A DNA stretch of 64,000 bases, from the NCBI GenBank assembly GCA_004294445.1, contig REAZ01000021.1, positions 1 to 64,000 of the forward strand. The letters are read 5' to 3'. Positions within the stretch are counted from its first letter, which is position 1, and every line of letters starts with the position of its first letter. Below the pieces are notes generated by a model, which saw only the letters and a program-made list of their open reading frames with translations, was not told where the DNA came from and made no database searches. Made by a program: the position numbers and the translations under genes. Shown here one piece after another: positions 7,877-17,503 of this stretch. This stretch comes from Cytophagales bacterium. Its GTDB lineage: Bacteria > Bacteroidota > Bacteroidia > Cytophagales > Thermoflexibacteraceae.

Positions 7877-10800
7877 ATGATGAAATTTTCTATCCAAACA
7901 CCAAAACAAGCACTCAAGGCACTCTTAAAACAAGCCCCTTTGAGAAGTGAAATTGATGTATTCAAAGCAGAACTTATTACCCTGCTAAACTACATTGACG
8001 CAAAAGAATCTGAGGAGTTCCATAAAAACCTATTTAGTGATTTCCTAAAAAAATTTATCTATAAAGATGACTACTTCATCAATACCAAAGGAAGACAAGA
8101 CCTTGTAATTCACAATGGCAAAGACAACAAAACCTCAGTAGGTGTCATTATTGAGGCAAAAAAGCCAAGTAATAAAGCAGATTGGTTTACTGCTGAAAAG
8201 CCCAACGCCAAGGCTCTGCAAGAATTGGTGTTATACTACCTGCGAGAGAGGATAGAAGCAAACAATATTGACTTAAAATACTTGGTAGCTACTAATATCC
8301 ATGAGTATTACATCATAGATGTCATTTACTTTGAAAAGCTATTTTACAAAAACAAAGCACTGGTAAAACAGTATGAAGAATGGAGAGATGGGAAAAAAGT
8401 AAGCAAAAATACTGATTTATTTTACAATGAAATAGCCAAGCCCTTCATAGATAGTTTGACAGAGGAAGTTCCATGCACTTACTTTGACATTAGAGATTAT
8501 GAAAAAATCTTAAGAGATAACAATACAGAAGACGACAATGAACTCATTGCCTTGTTTAAAATTCTTTCTCCTACTTACCTACTCAAAGTCGCTGAGGCGA
8601 ATGACAGCAATGCCCTCAATGCAGAGTTTTACAGGGAACTTTTGCATATTATAGGCTTAGAAGAAGAAAAAGAAGGGGGCAAAAACATCATTAGAAGGAA
8701 AAAAGACAAACGCAACGCAGGCTCTTTCTTGGAACAGGCAATACAAGCACTCACTACCGAAGGCTTGCACAAGGTCAGCCACCTCAGCATCTACGGAGAA
8801 AATAAACAATATCAATTCTTCAGTATTGCTTTAGAACTTTGCATTACTTGGATAAATAGGGTTTTGTTTCTCAAACTCTTAGAAGGGCAGTTGGTCAGCT
8901 ACCACAAAAGCAACAAAGCCTACCGCTTTCTGAATAGTGAAATGATTAGCGATTTTGATGAACTCTTTAAACTATTCCATCGGGTTTTAGCTGTAAATCT
9001 CCATGAAAGGACAGGAAATATCACCACTAAGTACAGCAAAGTGCCTTACCTCAATAGCTCACTTTTTGAAATTAGTGAATTAGAAGACCAAACCATTAAA
9101 ATTAGTTCTCTTGACAACGGAGAAGCATTGGAAATATTTGGCACAAGTATTTTGAAAGAGGACAAGAAAAAAGTGGATAAATTGCCCACTTTGACCTATT
9201 TCTTAAAGTTTTTAGAGGCTTATGACTTTGGAGCTGAGGGCAAAACAGATATCAGAGAGGACAGCAAACCCATCATCAATGCGTCTGTATTGGGAAAAGT
9301 TTTTGAAAAAATCAATGGCTACAAAGATGGTTCTATTTTTACGCCTGCCTTTATCACGATGTATATGTGCAAAGAGTCCATTCGCTTGGCAGTAGTACAA
9401 AAATTCAACGAAACAAAGGGCTGGAAGTGCGAAAACTTTGCGGAACTTTACAACAAAATAACAGATAGAAAAGAGGCAAATCAACTCATTAATAGCCTGA
9501 AAATTTGCGACCCTGCCGTAGGTTCGGGGCATTTTTTGGTGTCAGCCCTTAACGAAATGATAGCCATAAAAAGCGAATTGGATTTATTAGAAGATGAGCA
9601 GGGGAAACGCTTAAAAAACACAAATATTGAAGTGGTCAATGATGAACTACTCATCACAGACGAAGACGGAAGCATTTTTACCTACAATTTCAAACACAAA
9701 GAAAGCCAGCGCATACAAAAAACACTTTTCCATGAAAAGCAGCACCTCATTGAAAATTGCTTATTTGGCGTGGACATTAACCCTAACTCAGTCAAAATAT
9801 GCCGTTTGCGCCTATGGATTGAGTTGCTAAAAAATACCTACTACACAGAGGAAAGCGACTTTACAGCATTGGAAACCCTGCCCAACATTGACATTAATAT
9901 CAAATGTGGAAATAGTTTGGTGAGTAGATACGATTTGACTACTGATTTGAGTAGGGTGCTTAAAAATGCTAAATATGACATCGAGCAGTATAGAGGTTTC
10001 GTAAATAGCTATAAAAATGAAAAACAAAGAGATAGCAAAAAGGATTTAGAAAAAATCATCGCAGGAATAAAAAGTAGCTTCCGTACAGAAATAGCCAAGT
10101 ACAGCGACCCGCGCATACTTAGGCTGCAAAAGGTAAATGCCGAACTGATATTAAGGGCGAGTGATGACCTATTTAATAAAGGAATAGACAAAAAACAAGG
10201 CAATGGAGAAGGAAACGGCTTAGAAAGAGATAAAATTAAGAAGTTAGAAGAAGAAAAAGAACACCTTACGCAGGCTTTGGAAGAAACCCAAAATAATACA
10301 ATCTATCAAAATGCCTTTGAGTGGCGTTTTGAGTTTCCTGAAGTATTGAATAATAATGGCGATTTTGAGGGCTTTGATGTGGTAATTTCGAACCCGCCTT
10401 ACATACAGCACAGAGAACTTGCCCACATAAGTAGCTACTTGAAAGAAAACTACGAGGTTTATTCAGGCACGTCAGACATCAGTTCTTATTTCTTTGAGAA
10501 ATTCGCCGCTATCTCCCTGCCGAAAGGAATTATAGCAGTCATTAATTCTAATAAGTTCTTCAATACCGAATATGGTAAAAAGTTGCGGGATTTCCTTGCC
10601 AAATATAACTTACACTCAATCATTAACTTAGAACAAGTAAGAGTTTTTTCGGAAGCCTTAGTGTCAAGTGCTATTCTGATTATAGACAAAGGAGCAAAAA
10701 GGGAAAATTTTAGCTACTTACAGTTTTTCAAAGAAAAAGTAGATGACCTACCAAACTTATCGGTCGCAAGCAGGCGGCAATCCACCCAATTAAATCAAGA

Positions 10801-11674
10801 AGTATTGCTGGCAAATGCTTGGCTTTTTAATAACGCAGAGTCAAATGCTTTGATTGATAAAATAAAATCAAAAGGGCAAACCCTTAGCGAAATATCTGAT
10901 ATTGTGATACATAGAGGAATTACAACAGGTTTTGATGATGCATTCATTATTGATAACAATACATACAACTCTTTTATTAAACAAAACCCACATGCTGACC
11001 ATATTTTAAAAAAACTACTCAAAGGAGAAGATATTAATCGTTACAAAATAAACTATCGTGGCTTACGACTTATTCACTCGCACAACGGAATAAAAAACGT
11101 AGAAGATTCGATAAATTTATCCAAAAATTTTCCCCTGATATATCAATATATTGATGAAATTAATGCTAAAACAAATGGTAGGGTAGAAAATAGAATAGAT
11201 AAAGGTAAGCATTGGACTAATCTTAGAAGTTGTGCCTTTGTTCCTGATTTCAATAAGACTAAAATTATTTGGGGGTTAATTTCAGGTAATTGGTCTTTTG
11301 CATTGGATAACAAACTTGGCTATTTTCTTACAAGTGCATCGTATTTTCTCATATCTAAAAAAATACCTCTAAAATTTATCTTGGCATTATTCAATAGCAA
11401 ACTATTTAACTATTACTTTATCAAAGTAGGCGAATATACGGCAGGAGGGGCTTATGTATTGAAAAAAACGTCTGTGGAAAAATTTATTATTCCACAAGCA
11501 GATGAAAAAAGCCAAAAAGCATTGATAAAATTAGTAGATACCATTTTGACAAAGAAGGCAAAAGAGGAGGATACTCAGGAGGAAGAAGACAAGATAGACA
11601 AGTTAGTCTATCAGCTTTATGACCTCAGCCAAAGCGAGATAGAAATTATAGAACAATCATTAAAAAAATCATAA
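7877..11674 (+). CDS. Type IIG restriction-modification enzyme (Eco57I-like)
   Basis: This 1,265-aa protein combines nuclease, methyltransferase and target recognition in one chain. The N-terminus carries a PD-(D/E)xK-type site (D75 in GRQDLVI, then E93-A-K95 in GVIIEAKK). The N6-adenine methyltransferase core has motif I DPAVGSGHF near residues 544-552 and catalytic NPPY near 839-842. The C-terminal region (about 1000-1220) resembles a TaqI-type specificity domain. The length is normal for the single-chain IIG class. No separate specificity or REase gene is adjacent; the next gene looks like a truncated GIY-YIG protein. The whole frame is intact, so activity is plausible. The recognition site cannot be predicted from sequence alone. 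Confidence 0.9.
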   Translation: MMKFSIQTPKQALKALLKQAPLRSEIDVFKAELITLLNYIDAKESEEFHKNLFSDFLKKFIYKDDYFINTKGRQDLVIHNGKDNKTSVGVIIEAKKPSNKADWFTAEKPNAKALQELVLYYLRERIEANNIDLKYLVATNIHEYYIIDVIYFEKLFYKNKALVKQYEEWRDGKKVSKNTDLFYNEIAKPFIDSLTEEVPCTYFDIRDYEKILRDNNTEDDNELIALFKILSPTYLLKVAEANDSNALNAEFYRELLHIIGLEEEKEGGKNIIRRKKDKRNAGSFLEQAIQALTTEGLHKVSHLSIYGENKQYQFFSIALELCITWINRVLFLKLLEGQLVSYHKSNKAYRFLNSEMISDFDELFKLFHRVLAVNLHERTGNITTKYSKVPYLNSSLFEISELEDQTIKISSLDNGEALEIFGTSILKEDKKKVDKLPTLTYFLKFLEAYDFGAEGKTDIREDSKPIINASVLGKVFEKINGYKDGSIFTPAFITMYMCKESIRLAVVQKFNETKGWKCENFAELYNKITDRKEANQLINSLKICDPAVGSGHFLVSALNEMIAIKSELDLLEDEQGKRLKNTNIEVVNDELLITDEDGSIFTYNFKHKESQRIQKTLFHEKQHLIENCLFGVDINPNSVKICRLRLWIELLKNTYYTEESDFTALETLPNIDINIKCGNSLVSRYDLTTDLSRVLKNAKYDIEQYRGFVNSYKNEKQRDSKKDLEKIIAGIKSSFRTEIAKYSDPRILRLQKVNAELILRASDDLFNKGIDKKQGNGEGNGLERDKIKKLEEEKEHLTQALEETQNNTIYQNAFEWRFEFPEVLNNNGDFEGFDVVISNPPYIQHRELAHISSYLKENYEVYSGTSDISSYFFEKFAAISLPKGIIAVINSNKFFNTEYGKKLRDFLAKYNLHSIINLEQVRVFSEALVSSAILIIDKGAKRENFSYLQFFKEKVDDLPNLSVASRRQSTQLNQEVLLANAWLFNNAESNALIDKIKSKGQTLSEISDIVIHRGITTGFDDAFIIDNNTYNSFIKQNPHADHILKKLLKGEDINRYKINYRGLRLIHSHNGIKNVEDSINLSKNFPLIYQYIDEINAKTNGRVENRIDKGKHWTNLRSCAFVPDFNKTKIIWGLISGNWSFALDNKLGYFLTSASYFLISKKIPLKFILALFNSKLFNYYFIKVGEYTAGGAYVLKKTSVEKFIIPQADEKSQKALIKLVDTILTKKAKEEDTQEEEDKIDKLVYQLYDLSQSEIEIIEQSLKKS

Positions 11675-11677
11675 GAG

Positions 11678-11788
11678 ATGCAAGGATTTGTTTATGTCCT
11701 CTTAAATCCGCTTTTTTCGAGCCATTTGAAAATAGGAGAGAAGTACCTAAAAAAAGCGGAGTGTCGCCCAGTACAAAAACTTAGCTAA
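11678..11788 (+). pseudogene. Probable truncated T5orf172/MUG113-type GIY-YIG domain gene
   Basis: A 36-codon ORF starts 3 nt after the restriction-modification stop codon. It reads MQGFVYVLLNP..., then LKIGEKYLKKAE and QKLS. The order 'GFVYVL.NP ... LKIG ... R ... LS' is how T5orf172/MUG113 GIY-YIG nuclease domains begin, but the frame stops where the family would continue for roughly 60 or more residues. An 11-bp inverted repeat (TCCGCTTTTTT at 11707-11717, AAAAAAGCGGA at 11750-11760) lies inside it. I read it as a decayed nuclease gene at the edge of a defence locus. A real small protein is possible. The resemblance is short, so confidence is moderate. Confidence 0.4.
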
Positions 11789-11838
11789 ATAGCTACACCT
11801 TAGTTTTACTCTAAATTTGTCCAAACTTTGGGGCAAAC

Positions 11839-12693
11839 CTAAGCATCAATGACACTGTTATTGAGCAAGGTTTCTTCTTTGAATTTCAAATCTACTTCTT
11901 TGGAAAGAAAATCTGTACTATCGCCGAAGCCTACTTTTCCTGCACGGATGATGGCATCATTTGATACTTTTTGTATTGGCGTATGGCAGGAGGCTGGTTC
12001 GGGCTTGTAAGGCACGTTGCTCACCAAATTATAGACGGAAATAAGCGACCATCTTGCTTTATCGCTTAGGTTGGCATTGGAGCGGTGCAGCAGATTGGCA
12101 TGAAAAAACAAGGCATCTCCTGCTTCCAATGTTACATAGACAAGTTCCATTTTTTTCAAAGCCTCCTCTACTTTTTCCATGTCTGCACCCGCCTGCTCAC
12201 CTGTCATATTATGGTTTATCCTGTCCATTTTATGCGAGCCTCTGATGACCTGCATACAGCCATTTTCTTTGGTTGCTTCCGTAAGTGCGACCATAATACT
12301 GACCATTTGTGGGAACAAAAAACCATTGTTGTACCAATATCCATAGTCCTGATGCCATTCCCACGCACCGCCCTTGTGTGGCTCTTTTTGCATGAGTTTG
12401 GAGTGATAATGCCCTACAGTGCCTCCCAAAATTAGCTCTGCCGCCTCTACAGCTTTTTCGGAACGGCTATACATACTGTAAACGTCATCTCCCGGCGTGT
12501 ACCAAAGTGCCAACCGAGTCCGAAAGCCTTGAGTATCGTTGAGGTCAAAGGAGTTTTTGCTTACGGCATCATCATCTATTGCGGTCTGATACATCAGTTG
12601 GGCTTCTTCTTTGCTCAAAAAATTTTTGATAATTACATAGCCATCTTTCTCAAAAGCAGGAAGATGGGCAGCAGTAAATGGGTTAAATTTCAT
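11839..12693 (-). CDS. Phytanoyl-CoA dioxygenase (PhyH) family oxygenase
   Basis: A 284-aa Fe(II)/2-oxoglutarate-dependent oxygenase of the PhyH family. The double-stranded beta-helix carries the metal motif H114-x-D116 (WEWHQDYGYW) and a distal His near residue 203 (ANLLHRSNAN), followed by an Arg (about 214) placed to bind 2-oxoglutarate. The start at 12693 (MKFNPFTAAH) is chosen because the frame further upstream overlaps the end of csaA and does not look like family sequence. It follows csaA by 32 nt on the same strand and is probably co-transcribed. The family hydroxylates small organic molecules; the substrate here is not evident. Confidence 0.85.
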   Translation of the reverse strand: MKFNPFTAAHLPAFEKDGYVIIKNFLSKEEAQLMYQTAIDDDAVSKNSFDLNDTQGFRTRLALWYTPGDDVYSMYSRSEKAVEAAELILGGTVGHYHSKLMQKEPHKGGAWEWHQDYGYWYNNGFLFPQMVSIMVALTEATKENGCMQVIRGSHKMDRINHNMTGEQAGADMEKVEEALKKMELVYVTLEAGDALFFHANLLHRSNANLSDKARWSLISVYNLVSNVPYKPEPASCHTPIQKVSNDAIIRAGKVGFGDSTDFLSKEVDLKFKEETLLNNSVIDA

Positions 12694-12725
12694 GTTCGTT
12701 GGGTGTTTAGTGAGTTTCTTCGGAT

Positions 12726-13055
12726 TTAAGCGATTCTTAGACCGTTGGTTGCGGGGCGTTCGGGTTGTAGCAAAATAATTTCTTTTTCTGCACCCACTAC
12801 GCCTAATACCAAACATTCAGAAATAAAATTGGCAATTTGCTTTGGTGGAAAGTTCACTACGGCGATTACCTGCTTGCCCGCAAGCATTTCTTTGGTGTAG
12901 AGTTTGGTAATTTGGGCAGAACTTTTCTTTGTGCCGAAGTCGCCAAAATCTATTTTGAGTTGGTAGGCAGGATTTTTTGCTTTTGGGAAGTCATTTACCT
13001 CCACAATCGTCCCGATGCGTATCTCTACTTTCTCGAAATCGTCCCATGTAATCAT
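12726..13055 (-). CDS. csaA: CsaA-like tRNA-binding-domain protein
   Basis: A 109-aa single OB-fold protein of the EMAP-II/tRNA_bind family. The typical elements are all present: VEIRIGTIVEVNDFPKAKNPAYQL, KKSSAQITKLY, GKQVIAVVNFPPKQIANF and a C-terminal LGVVGAEKEIILL. CsaA proteins bind tRNA and show chaperone-like activity. The length matches the family. A TAnnTTTG element reads toward it at 13089-13082, and the NYN/cold-shock gene diverges from the same intergenic region. Probably the first gene of a csaA-phyH operon. Confidence 0.9.
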   Translation of the reverse strand: MITWDDFEKVEIRIGTIVEVNDFPKAKNPAYQLKIDFGDFGTKKSSAQITKLYTKEMLAGKQVIAVVNFPPKQIANFISECLVLGVVGAEKEIILLQPERPATNGLRIA

Positions 13056-13081
13056 TTTTAATATTGGGTTAAGTTTGTAAG

Positions 13082-13089
13082 CAAATTTA
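13082..13089 (-). promoter_or_regulatory. Bacteroidota -7 promoter element for csaA
   Basis: On the minus strand this reads TAAATTTG, 27 nt before the csaA start codon. Confidence 0.45.
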
Positions 13090-13130
13090 ATAATTCTTTT
13101 GAATAATTTTTCATATTTGAAATACTTATA

Positions 13131-13138
13131 TAGTTTTG
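13131..13138 (+). promoter_or_regulatory. Bacteroidota -7 promoter element for the NYN gene
   Basis: TAGTTTTG matches TAnnTTTG, 33 nt before the start codon at 13171. Confidence 0.45.
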
Positions 13139-13170
13139 TATAAACTGGTATAAATTAATAAAAAAAGTAT

Positions 13171-14205
13171 ATGGTAGAAGCAGATAAAAGACTGACAAGA
13201 ATAGGTGTATTTTATGACGGAAATTATTTTTTACACGTAAGCAATTATTATAACTATGAGCATAATCGGAAAGCAAGAATTAGTATTGGCGGATTGCACG
13301 ATTTTATTAGAAGCAAGGTAGCCCAAGAAGAAGGAAATGACATTAGATTTTGCCAGATAGTAGATGCACATTATTTCAGAGGAAGACTGACTATTTCGGA
13401 CGCAAGCAGCCCAAACAAATTACTTTCTGATAGACTTTTTGATGATGTACTGATGACCGAAGGTGTAATTACGCACTACTTGCCGCTCAAAAGTAGAGGC
13501 GGGAAATTGGAAGAAAAAGGCATTGATGTTTGGCTGGCTTTGGAGTCGTTTGAACTTGCACTCTATAAAAAGTACAACGTAGTAGTTTTGATAGCGTCTG
13601 ATGGCGATTATGTGCCTTTGGTACGCAAACTCAATACGCTTGGAACAAGAGTAATGGTGCTAAGTTGGGATTTTGAGTTCCGCACAGATGCAGGCAAGGA
13701 AATGGTTACGCGCACTTCGCAAGATTTGTTAGAGGAAGTTACTTATGCCGTACCTATGCACGAAATTATAGAGAATAGGGCAAAAAGAAATGACCCTATT
13801 ATCAATAATATTTTTGTGCAAGATACCGTTTCGCACAGCCATAAGTATAATGATAATAGTAACGTTAATAAGGAGTTAGACAACAAGACGCGCCAAAGTA
13901 CGGTGGTCAGCGTAAAGAATGGCTACGGCTTTATCTTTGCCCGCCCCGACAATTTGTTTTTTCATTATTCTGATGTTATAGATGGTGATTTCAATGAAAT
14001 AGCCGATGGCGATTTGGTGGAATATACGATTGGCAGAAATAGGGACAACGGCGAAGTAGCAAGAAGTGTGAAGAAAATTAGGTCGCAGAGTTCCGAAAGC
14101 GGCGGCGGAACGGAATATGCCAAAACAACTTATTACGAAATGAAGGAAAAGCCGATAAAGTTAAATTCTCTTGGGCAGTTGGGCAGTAGCTATAACCCAG
14201 AGTAA
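13171..14205 (+). CDS. NYN-domain (PIN-like) nuclease with C-terminal cold-shock domain
   Basis: This 344-aa protein joins a NYN/LabA-type PIN-like nuclease domain (about 8-185) to a cold-shock-like OB fold (about 245-305). Acidic residues expected for metal binding are visible: D16 in VFYDGNYF, D119 in KGIDVWLALE, and D144/D146 in ASDGDYVPL. The C-terminal part has the cold-shock pattern NGYGFIFARPDNLFFHYSD, with RNP1-like and RNP2-like stretches. NYN domains act on RNA in other bacteria, and the attached OB fold would supply nucleic-acid binding, so an RNA-processing role is inferred. It is a single gene with its own promoter element, convergent with the PorW-like gene across a strong hairpin. 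Confidence 0.85.
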   Translation: MVEADKRLTRIGVFYDGNYFLHVSNYYNYEHNRKARISIGGLHDFIRSKVAQEEGNDIRFCQIVDAHYFRGRLTISDASSPNKLLSDRLFDDVLMTEGVITHYLPLKSRGGKLEEKGIDVWLALESFELALYKKYNVVVLIASDGDYVPLVRKLNTLGTRVMVLSWDFEFRTDAGKEMVTRTSQDLLEEVTYAVPMHEIIENRAKRNDPIINNIFVQDTVSHSHKYNDNSNVNKELDNKTRQSTVVSVKNGYGFIFARPDNLFFHYSDVIDGDFNEIADGDLVEYTIGRNRDNGEVARSVKKIRSQSSESGGGTEYAKTTYYEMKEKPIKLNSLGQLGSSYNPE

Positions 14206-14220
14206 AGTTATTTTTTTTCT

Positions 14221-14263
14221 AAAACATCTTTGTCAGAGTTCAAAACTTTGGCAAAGATGTTTT
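14221..14263. terminator. Bidirectional intrinsic terminator
   Basis: AAAACATCTTTG (14221-14232) pairs perfectly with CAAAGATGTTTT (14252-14263). T-runs flank both sides. It separates the convergent NYN and PorW-like genes. Confidence 0.85.
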
Positions 14264-14267
14264 TGTT

Positions 14268-16472
14268 TTAATTGCCTCCCGTTGTTTTCTTTCTGATATT
14301 ATCCAAAATAGATTGTGCAAGCGGCTCAAGCTCGGAACCCTTGTTTTTTTCTATGAAAGCCACAATCATATTTTGCACTTCCAATAGGTTATTCGAAGTT
14401 TTTACCATGAGCATTGCTTTCAACAGTTCTATTTTATCGCTCAAATGGCTATCGGGGTGTTCTTTTTCCATGTTTTGCAGGGAAGCAAGTGCCTGCTGAT
14501 ACTGTGCTGCATGGTATAGTGCGTATGTTTCTTCATATTTGCGATTCACTACCGAGTCCTGCACTTTTGTTTGTTTGAAAAAGTTTTTATCTCCGAGTAG
14601 TTTGGCATAATCGGAAGTTGGATATTTTTCTTTGAGTTGGGCATTGTATTTTTCGGCATCGCAGTCTTTGGTTTCCTTGCATAGCTGGGCGAGCGAATAA
14701 ATGGCTTCGGCAGCATAACTACTTTTGGGAAATTCATTGACCAAGCGTAAAAATGTCTGCTGTGCTTTGGGCAAGTCTTTGAGCAAGGAATACATTTTTG
14801 CCAAATCGAACAGTCCTTTTTCTAATTGCTTTTTCACAATTTCTGCTTTTTCGCTTGTGGTAGGGATGTCGGCAAGTCTATCATTTTTGCTGCGAACTCC
14901 AGCAATCGTAGTAGTATTTCCTGCTGCATTGCTGGCAACATTATTCGTTCTTACACTGTCTGTTGCGGGGTTTCTTACTGCTTCTGCGGTAGTATTGCCA
15001 AAGGTACTTTCCTTTTGCGACCTCCGCCAATGGTCTTCCAATTCTCTGTTGCCCCACGTCCTGTAGAAGTTTTGCATTCCTAATTCCTTGATGTTCGGAT
15101 TATAGAAATACCATTTTTTTTCATTCGGATTGTTGGTTACGAGGGCAGGAGTAATATTATTAGCAGCCTGATTATTGGCTATTTTTTGTTGGCTACGAGC
15201 ATAAAAACGTCTTTCGCTTTCTATTTCATCTATCTCCGCCTGAATTTCTTTATCTATAAAATCATTTCTTTCCTTCTCTCCCATGCCTGCTAACTTGAGC
15301 AATCTGTCCGACTCTTTTACCGCCAAATAACTGTTGGTGAAAGACTTAAATACTTCTATTTGTTTTTTAATTTTGGCATAATTGGGAGATTTTTCATTCA
15401 TGAGGGCAAAAGCACTGTCATAATAATTGATGGCTTTTTTGTAATCTTGCTTTTGCTGATAATATACTTCACCTAATTTGAGGTATGTGGAAATACGCTG
15501 CCCCGTAGCTCCTTTGTTGGCTATGAGGGACTCCCGAAGGTAATTGATAGCGGGAATGGTATTATTCCGCTTTGCCTCAAAGCTACCAAGCTCGAAATAT
15601 ACTTTGTCTAAATATTCTATGTTTTTATCATCACTAAGCAAATTTCTTAAGTATTTTTCGCCTTTTGCTACAGCATTCGGGTCGTTCATCGGAAGTGTGC
15701 GAGAGGCGTTAAGCTGTGCATTGAAAGTCATTTCATACGGCGGATTCCTTTTCAGCACTTCGTCATAATAGGCAGAAGCCTTGTCGTCATTGCCTAACTG
15801 CTGGTAAATCTGTGCGGCTACGAAGTAAAACTTAGTTTTCATTTTCCGATTATTCACCAAAGGAATTGCTTTTTCTAAGTATTCTACGGTTTTTGGAAAA
15901 TTTCCCTGCTTGCGGTAAAACTGTGCCATGCTTGCATAGAAATCTTTTGCATTACTGTCGCTAATCATCGGCTCTTTCGCCATATAGTTTGCCATATAGA
16001 CAATGCTTTTCTTGTCGTTCTGCTCTATGAAAATACGCATCAGCAAAATGAGTGCTTGATGGCGTGCATTCGGGTCGTTGCTTTCTGTGTTTACGTACTT
16101 AAAAGTATTCATAGCATTGACAAAATCTCCCGCATACATACGCGCTTTGCCTACTATGATGTAGCAGTCGTCAGTCCATTTGCTTTGCTTATGGTATTGG
16201 ATAGGAATAGATGCCTTTTTTATACAATACTCAAAATCAGCTTTATAAGCTGCCGTAGTCGTAGTGTCTAAGGGTGGAAGCACTTGCAAAATCTCCTCAA
16301 AATTATCTTTGTAGCTACCAAATATCTTGTCTTCTACTTCGTTCATTTTTTCATCTGCCAAGAAATGGGCATTGAAATGTGCCGTAGTGTCGTGGTAAAA
16401 CTGACAAGCATTGCTCAATAAAACAATGAGTAGGCTTAATATGAATTTGAGGGGTGACTGATGATTTTTCAA
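14268..16472 (-). CDS. porW: PorW/SprE-like TPR lipoprotein (type IX secretion/gliding)
   Basis: A 734-aa lipoprotein: the signal peptide ends in lipobox LSNA-C with Cys at position 23. Just after it comes the segment HDTTAHFNAHFLADEKM, which resembles the conserved start of PorW/SprE proteins in Bacteroidota. Tetratricopeptide-type repeats cover about 85-360 and again about 530-720, separated by a low-complexity Asn/Ala/Thr linker. PorW/SprE is an accessory lipoprotein needed for type IX secretion and gliding, which fits gldC at 40.7 kb. No other por/gld genes are adjacent. It could be a more general TPR lipoprotein, so the gene symbol is given with moderate certainty. Confidence 0.68.
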   Translation of the reverse strand: MKNHQSPLKFILSLLIVLLSNACQFYHDTTAHFNAHFLADEKMNEVEDKIFGSYKDNFEEILQVLPPLDTTTTAAYKADFEYCIKKASIPIQYHKQSKWTDDCYIIVGKARMYAGDFVNAMNTFKYVNTESNDPNARHQALILLMRIFIEQNDKKSIVYMANYMAKEPMISDSNAKDFYASMAQFYRKQGNFPKTVEYLEKAIPLVNNRKMKTKFYFVAAQIYQQLGNDDKASAYYDEVLKRNPPYEMTFNAQLNASRTLPMNDPNAVAKGEKYLRNLLSDDKNIEYLDKVYFELGSFEAKRNNTIPAINYLRESLIANKGATGQRISTYLKLGEVYYQQKQDYKKAINYYDSAFALMNEKSPNYAKIKKQIEVFKSFTNSYLAVKESDRLLKLAGMGEKERNDFIDKEIQAEIDEIESERRFYARSQQKIANNQAANNITPALVTNNPNEKKWYFYNPNIKELGMQNFYRTWGNRELEDHWRRSQKESTFGNTTAEAVRNPATDSVRTNNVASNAAGNTTTIAGVRSKNDRLADIPTTSEKAEIVKKQLEKGLFDLAKMYSLLKDLPKAQQTFLRLVNEFPKSSYAAEAIYSLAQLCKETKDCDAEKYNAQLKEKYPTSDYAKLLGDKNFFKQTKVQDSVVNRKYEETYALYHAAQYQQALASLQNMEKEHPDSHLSDKIELLKAMLMVKTSNNLLEVQNMIVAFIEKNKGSELEPLAQSILDNIRKKTTGGN

Positions 16473-16514
16473 ATTTTTCTACGTTTTATGTTTTCAATAT
16501 ATGCTTCTCAGCTA

Positions 16515-17417
16515 TCAAATATTTTGCAATTTTTGTGCTATCTCTCTGACTTCTGCCATGCTCAATTCCGTCATTTCTGCTGCATCTTCTATGCTCATTC
16601 CTCTTAATAAGCATTTTTGAGCTACTTTTATCGCCTTGCTACGTTCGCCTTCCTCAAAACTTGTGTCCAGAGAGTTTTTTAAATCTCGATAATATTTTAA
16701 ACTATCCTCGTAGGCATTTCGCTCTTCTGAACTAAACTTAGCTACTTCCGCCAACTTAAATACTTTTTCAAATATCTTTTCTTGCAGTCTGATAGGTTTT
16801 TTATCGAGTCTATTCAAGTTTTTGAGTAGGTAAAGCCATTTGTCCTCCATGCTGACCAATTCTTCCTCTTTTTTGTTAAAATTAGGCATCTGCACATAAA
16901 GGAAAGTCAATTTTTCATAGAAAACAGTCTTTTTTTCTGTTTCCATGAGTTTGACGGTTACTTTTACTTCGCTGCGATGCTCGTCTTCAAAACAAAAATC
17001 TAAGATAGCAACTGTATAGACTGCTTTTAATTGATAATCCCAATCTCCCTTTTCACCCTGCTCTTGGATAGGAAAAGTTGAGTAAAACAAAGTCCTGTCC
17101 TTAAAAAAATGTTGCTTGGCTTTTTGTAACTCTACAATAAACTTTTCATTTTTTTCATTTTCACAGTACAAATCATAAATTACTTTGCGGTCGAGGTCTG
17201 TTGCCCCTAATTTATCTGTTTTTTTGTATGTAAGATTTGCTATTTTTTGGTCGGGCAAAATCTCATTCAAAAAACTGATTAATAAATCTTTACTTACATC
17301 AGAACCAAACAATTTCTTAAAACCAAAATCAGTAAAGGGATTAACGTATCGCTCTGTGTTGGCGATGTTAGTACTTTCAGTTGCTGTTGGCTTGGATTTT
17401 TTCTCTTTGTTTTTCAT
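16515..17417 (-). CDS. Rpn/PDDEXK_2-family nuclease (recombination-promoting nuclease/putative transposase)
   Basis: A 300-aa protein of the PD-(D/E)xK nuclease family transposase/Rpn group. The diagnostic start YVNPFTDFGFKKLFG is at about 24-38, followed by a nuclease core with D82 (VIYDLYCEN) and E96-L-Q98 (FIVELQKAK). A short C-terminal helix-turn-helix-like segment (MSIEDAAEMTELSMAEVRE) is typical of the family. Members often occur in many copies per genome and have DNA endonuclease activity in E. coli. No terminal inverted repeats are visible, so this is not an obvious insertion sequence. It lies between porW and a helicase gene. Confidence 0.88.
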   Translation of the reverse strand: MKNKEKKSKPTATESTNIANTERYVNPFTDFGFKKLFGSDVSKDLLISFLNEILPDQKIANLTYKKTDKLGATDLDRKVIYDLYCENEKNEKFIVELQKAKQHFFKDRTLFYSTFPIQEQGEKGDWDYQLKAVYTVAILDFCFEDEHRSEVKVTVKLMETEKKTVFYEKLTFLYVQMPNFNKKEEELVSMEDKWLYLLKNLNRLDKKPIRLQEKIFEKVFKLAEVAKFSSEERNAYEDSLKYYRDLKNSLDTSFEEGERSKAIKVAQKCLLRGMSIEDAAEMTELSMAEVREIAQKLQNI

Positions 17418-17503
17418 TGAACAAATTGATAGTTTTTGATGTAACTTTTGTTTTTGAAAAAATATGTTTCCCTATTCCAAAAATACGATTTTATTTTCAA
17501 AGA

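Noticed and set aside
16515..17417. Insertion sequence around the Rpn-type gene
   Set aside because: No terminal inverted repeats or target duplication were found; the family is usually not a simple IS.
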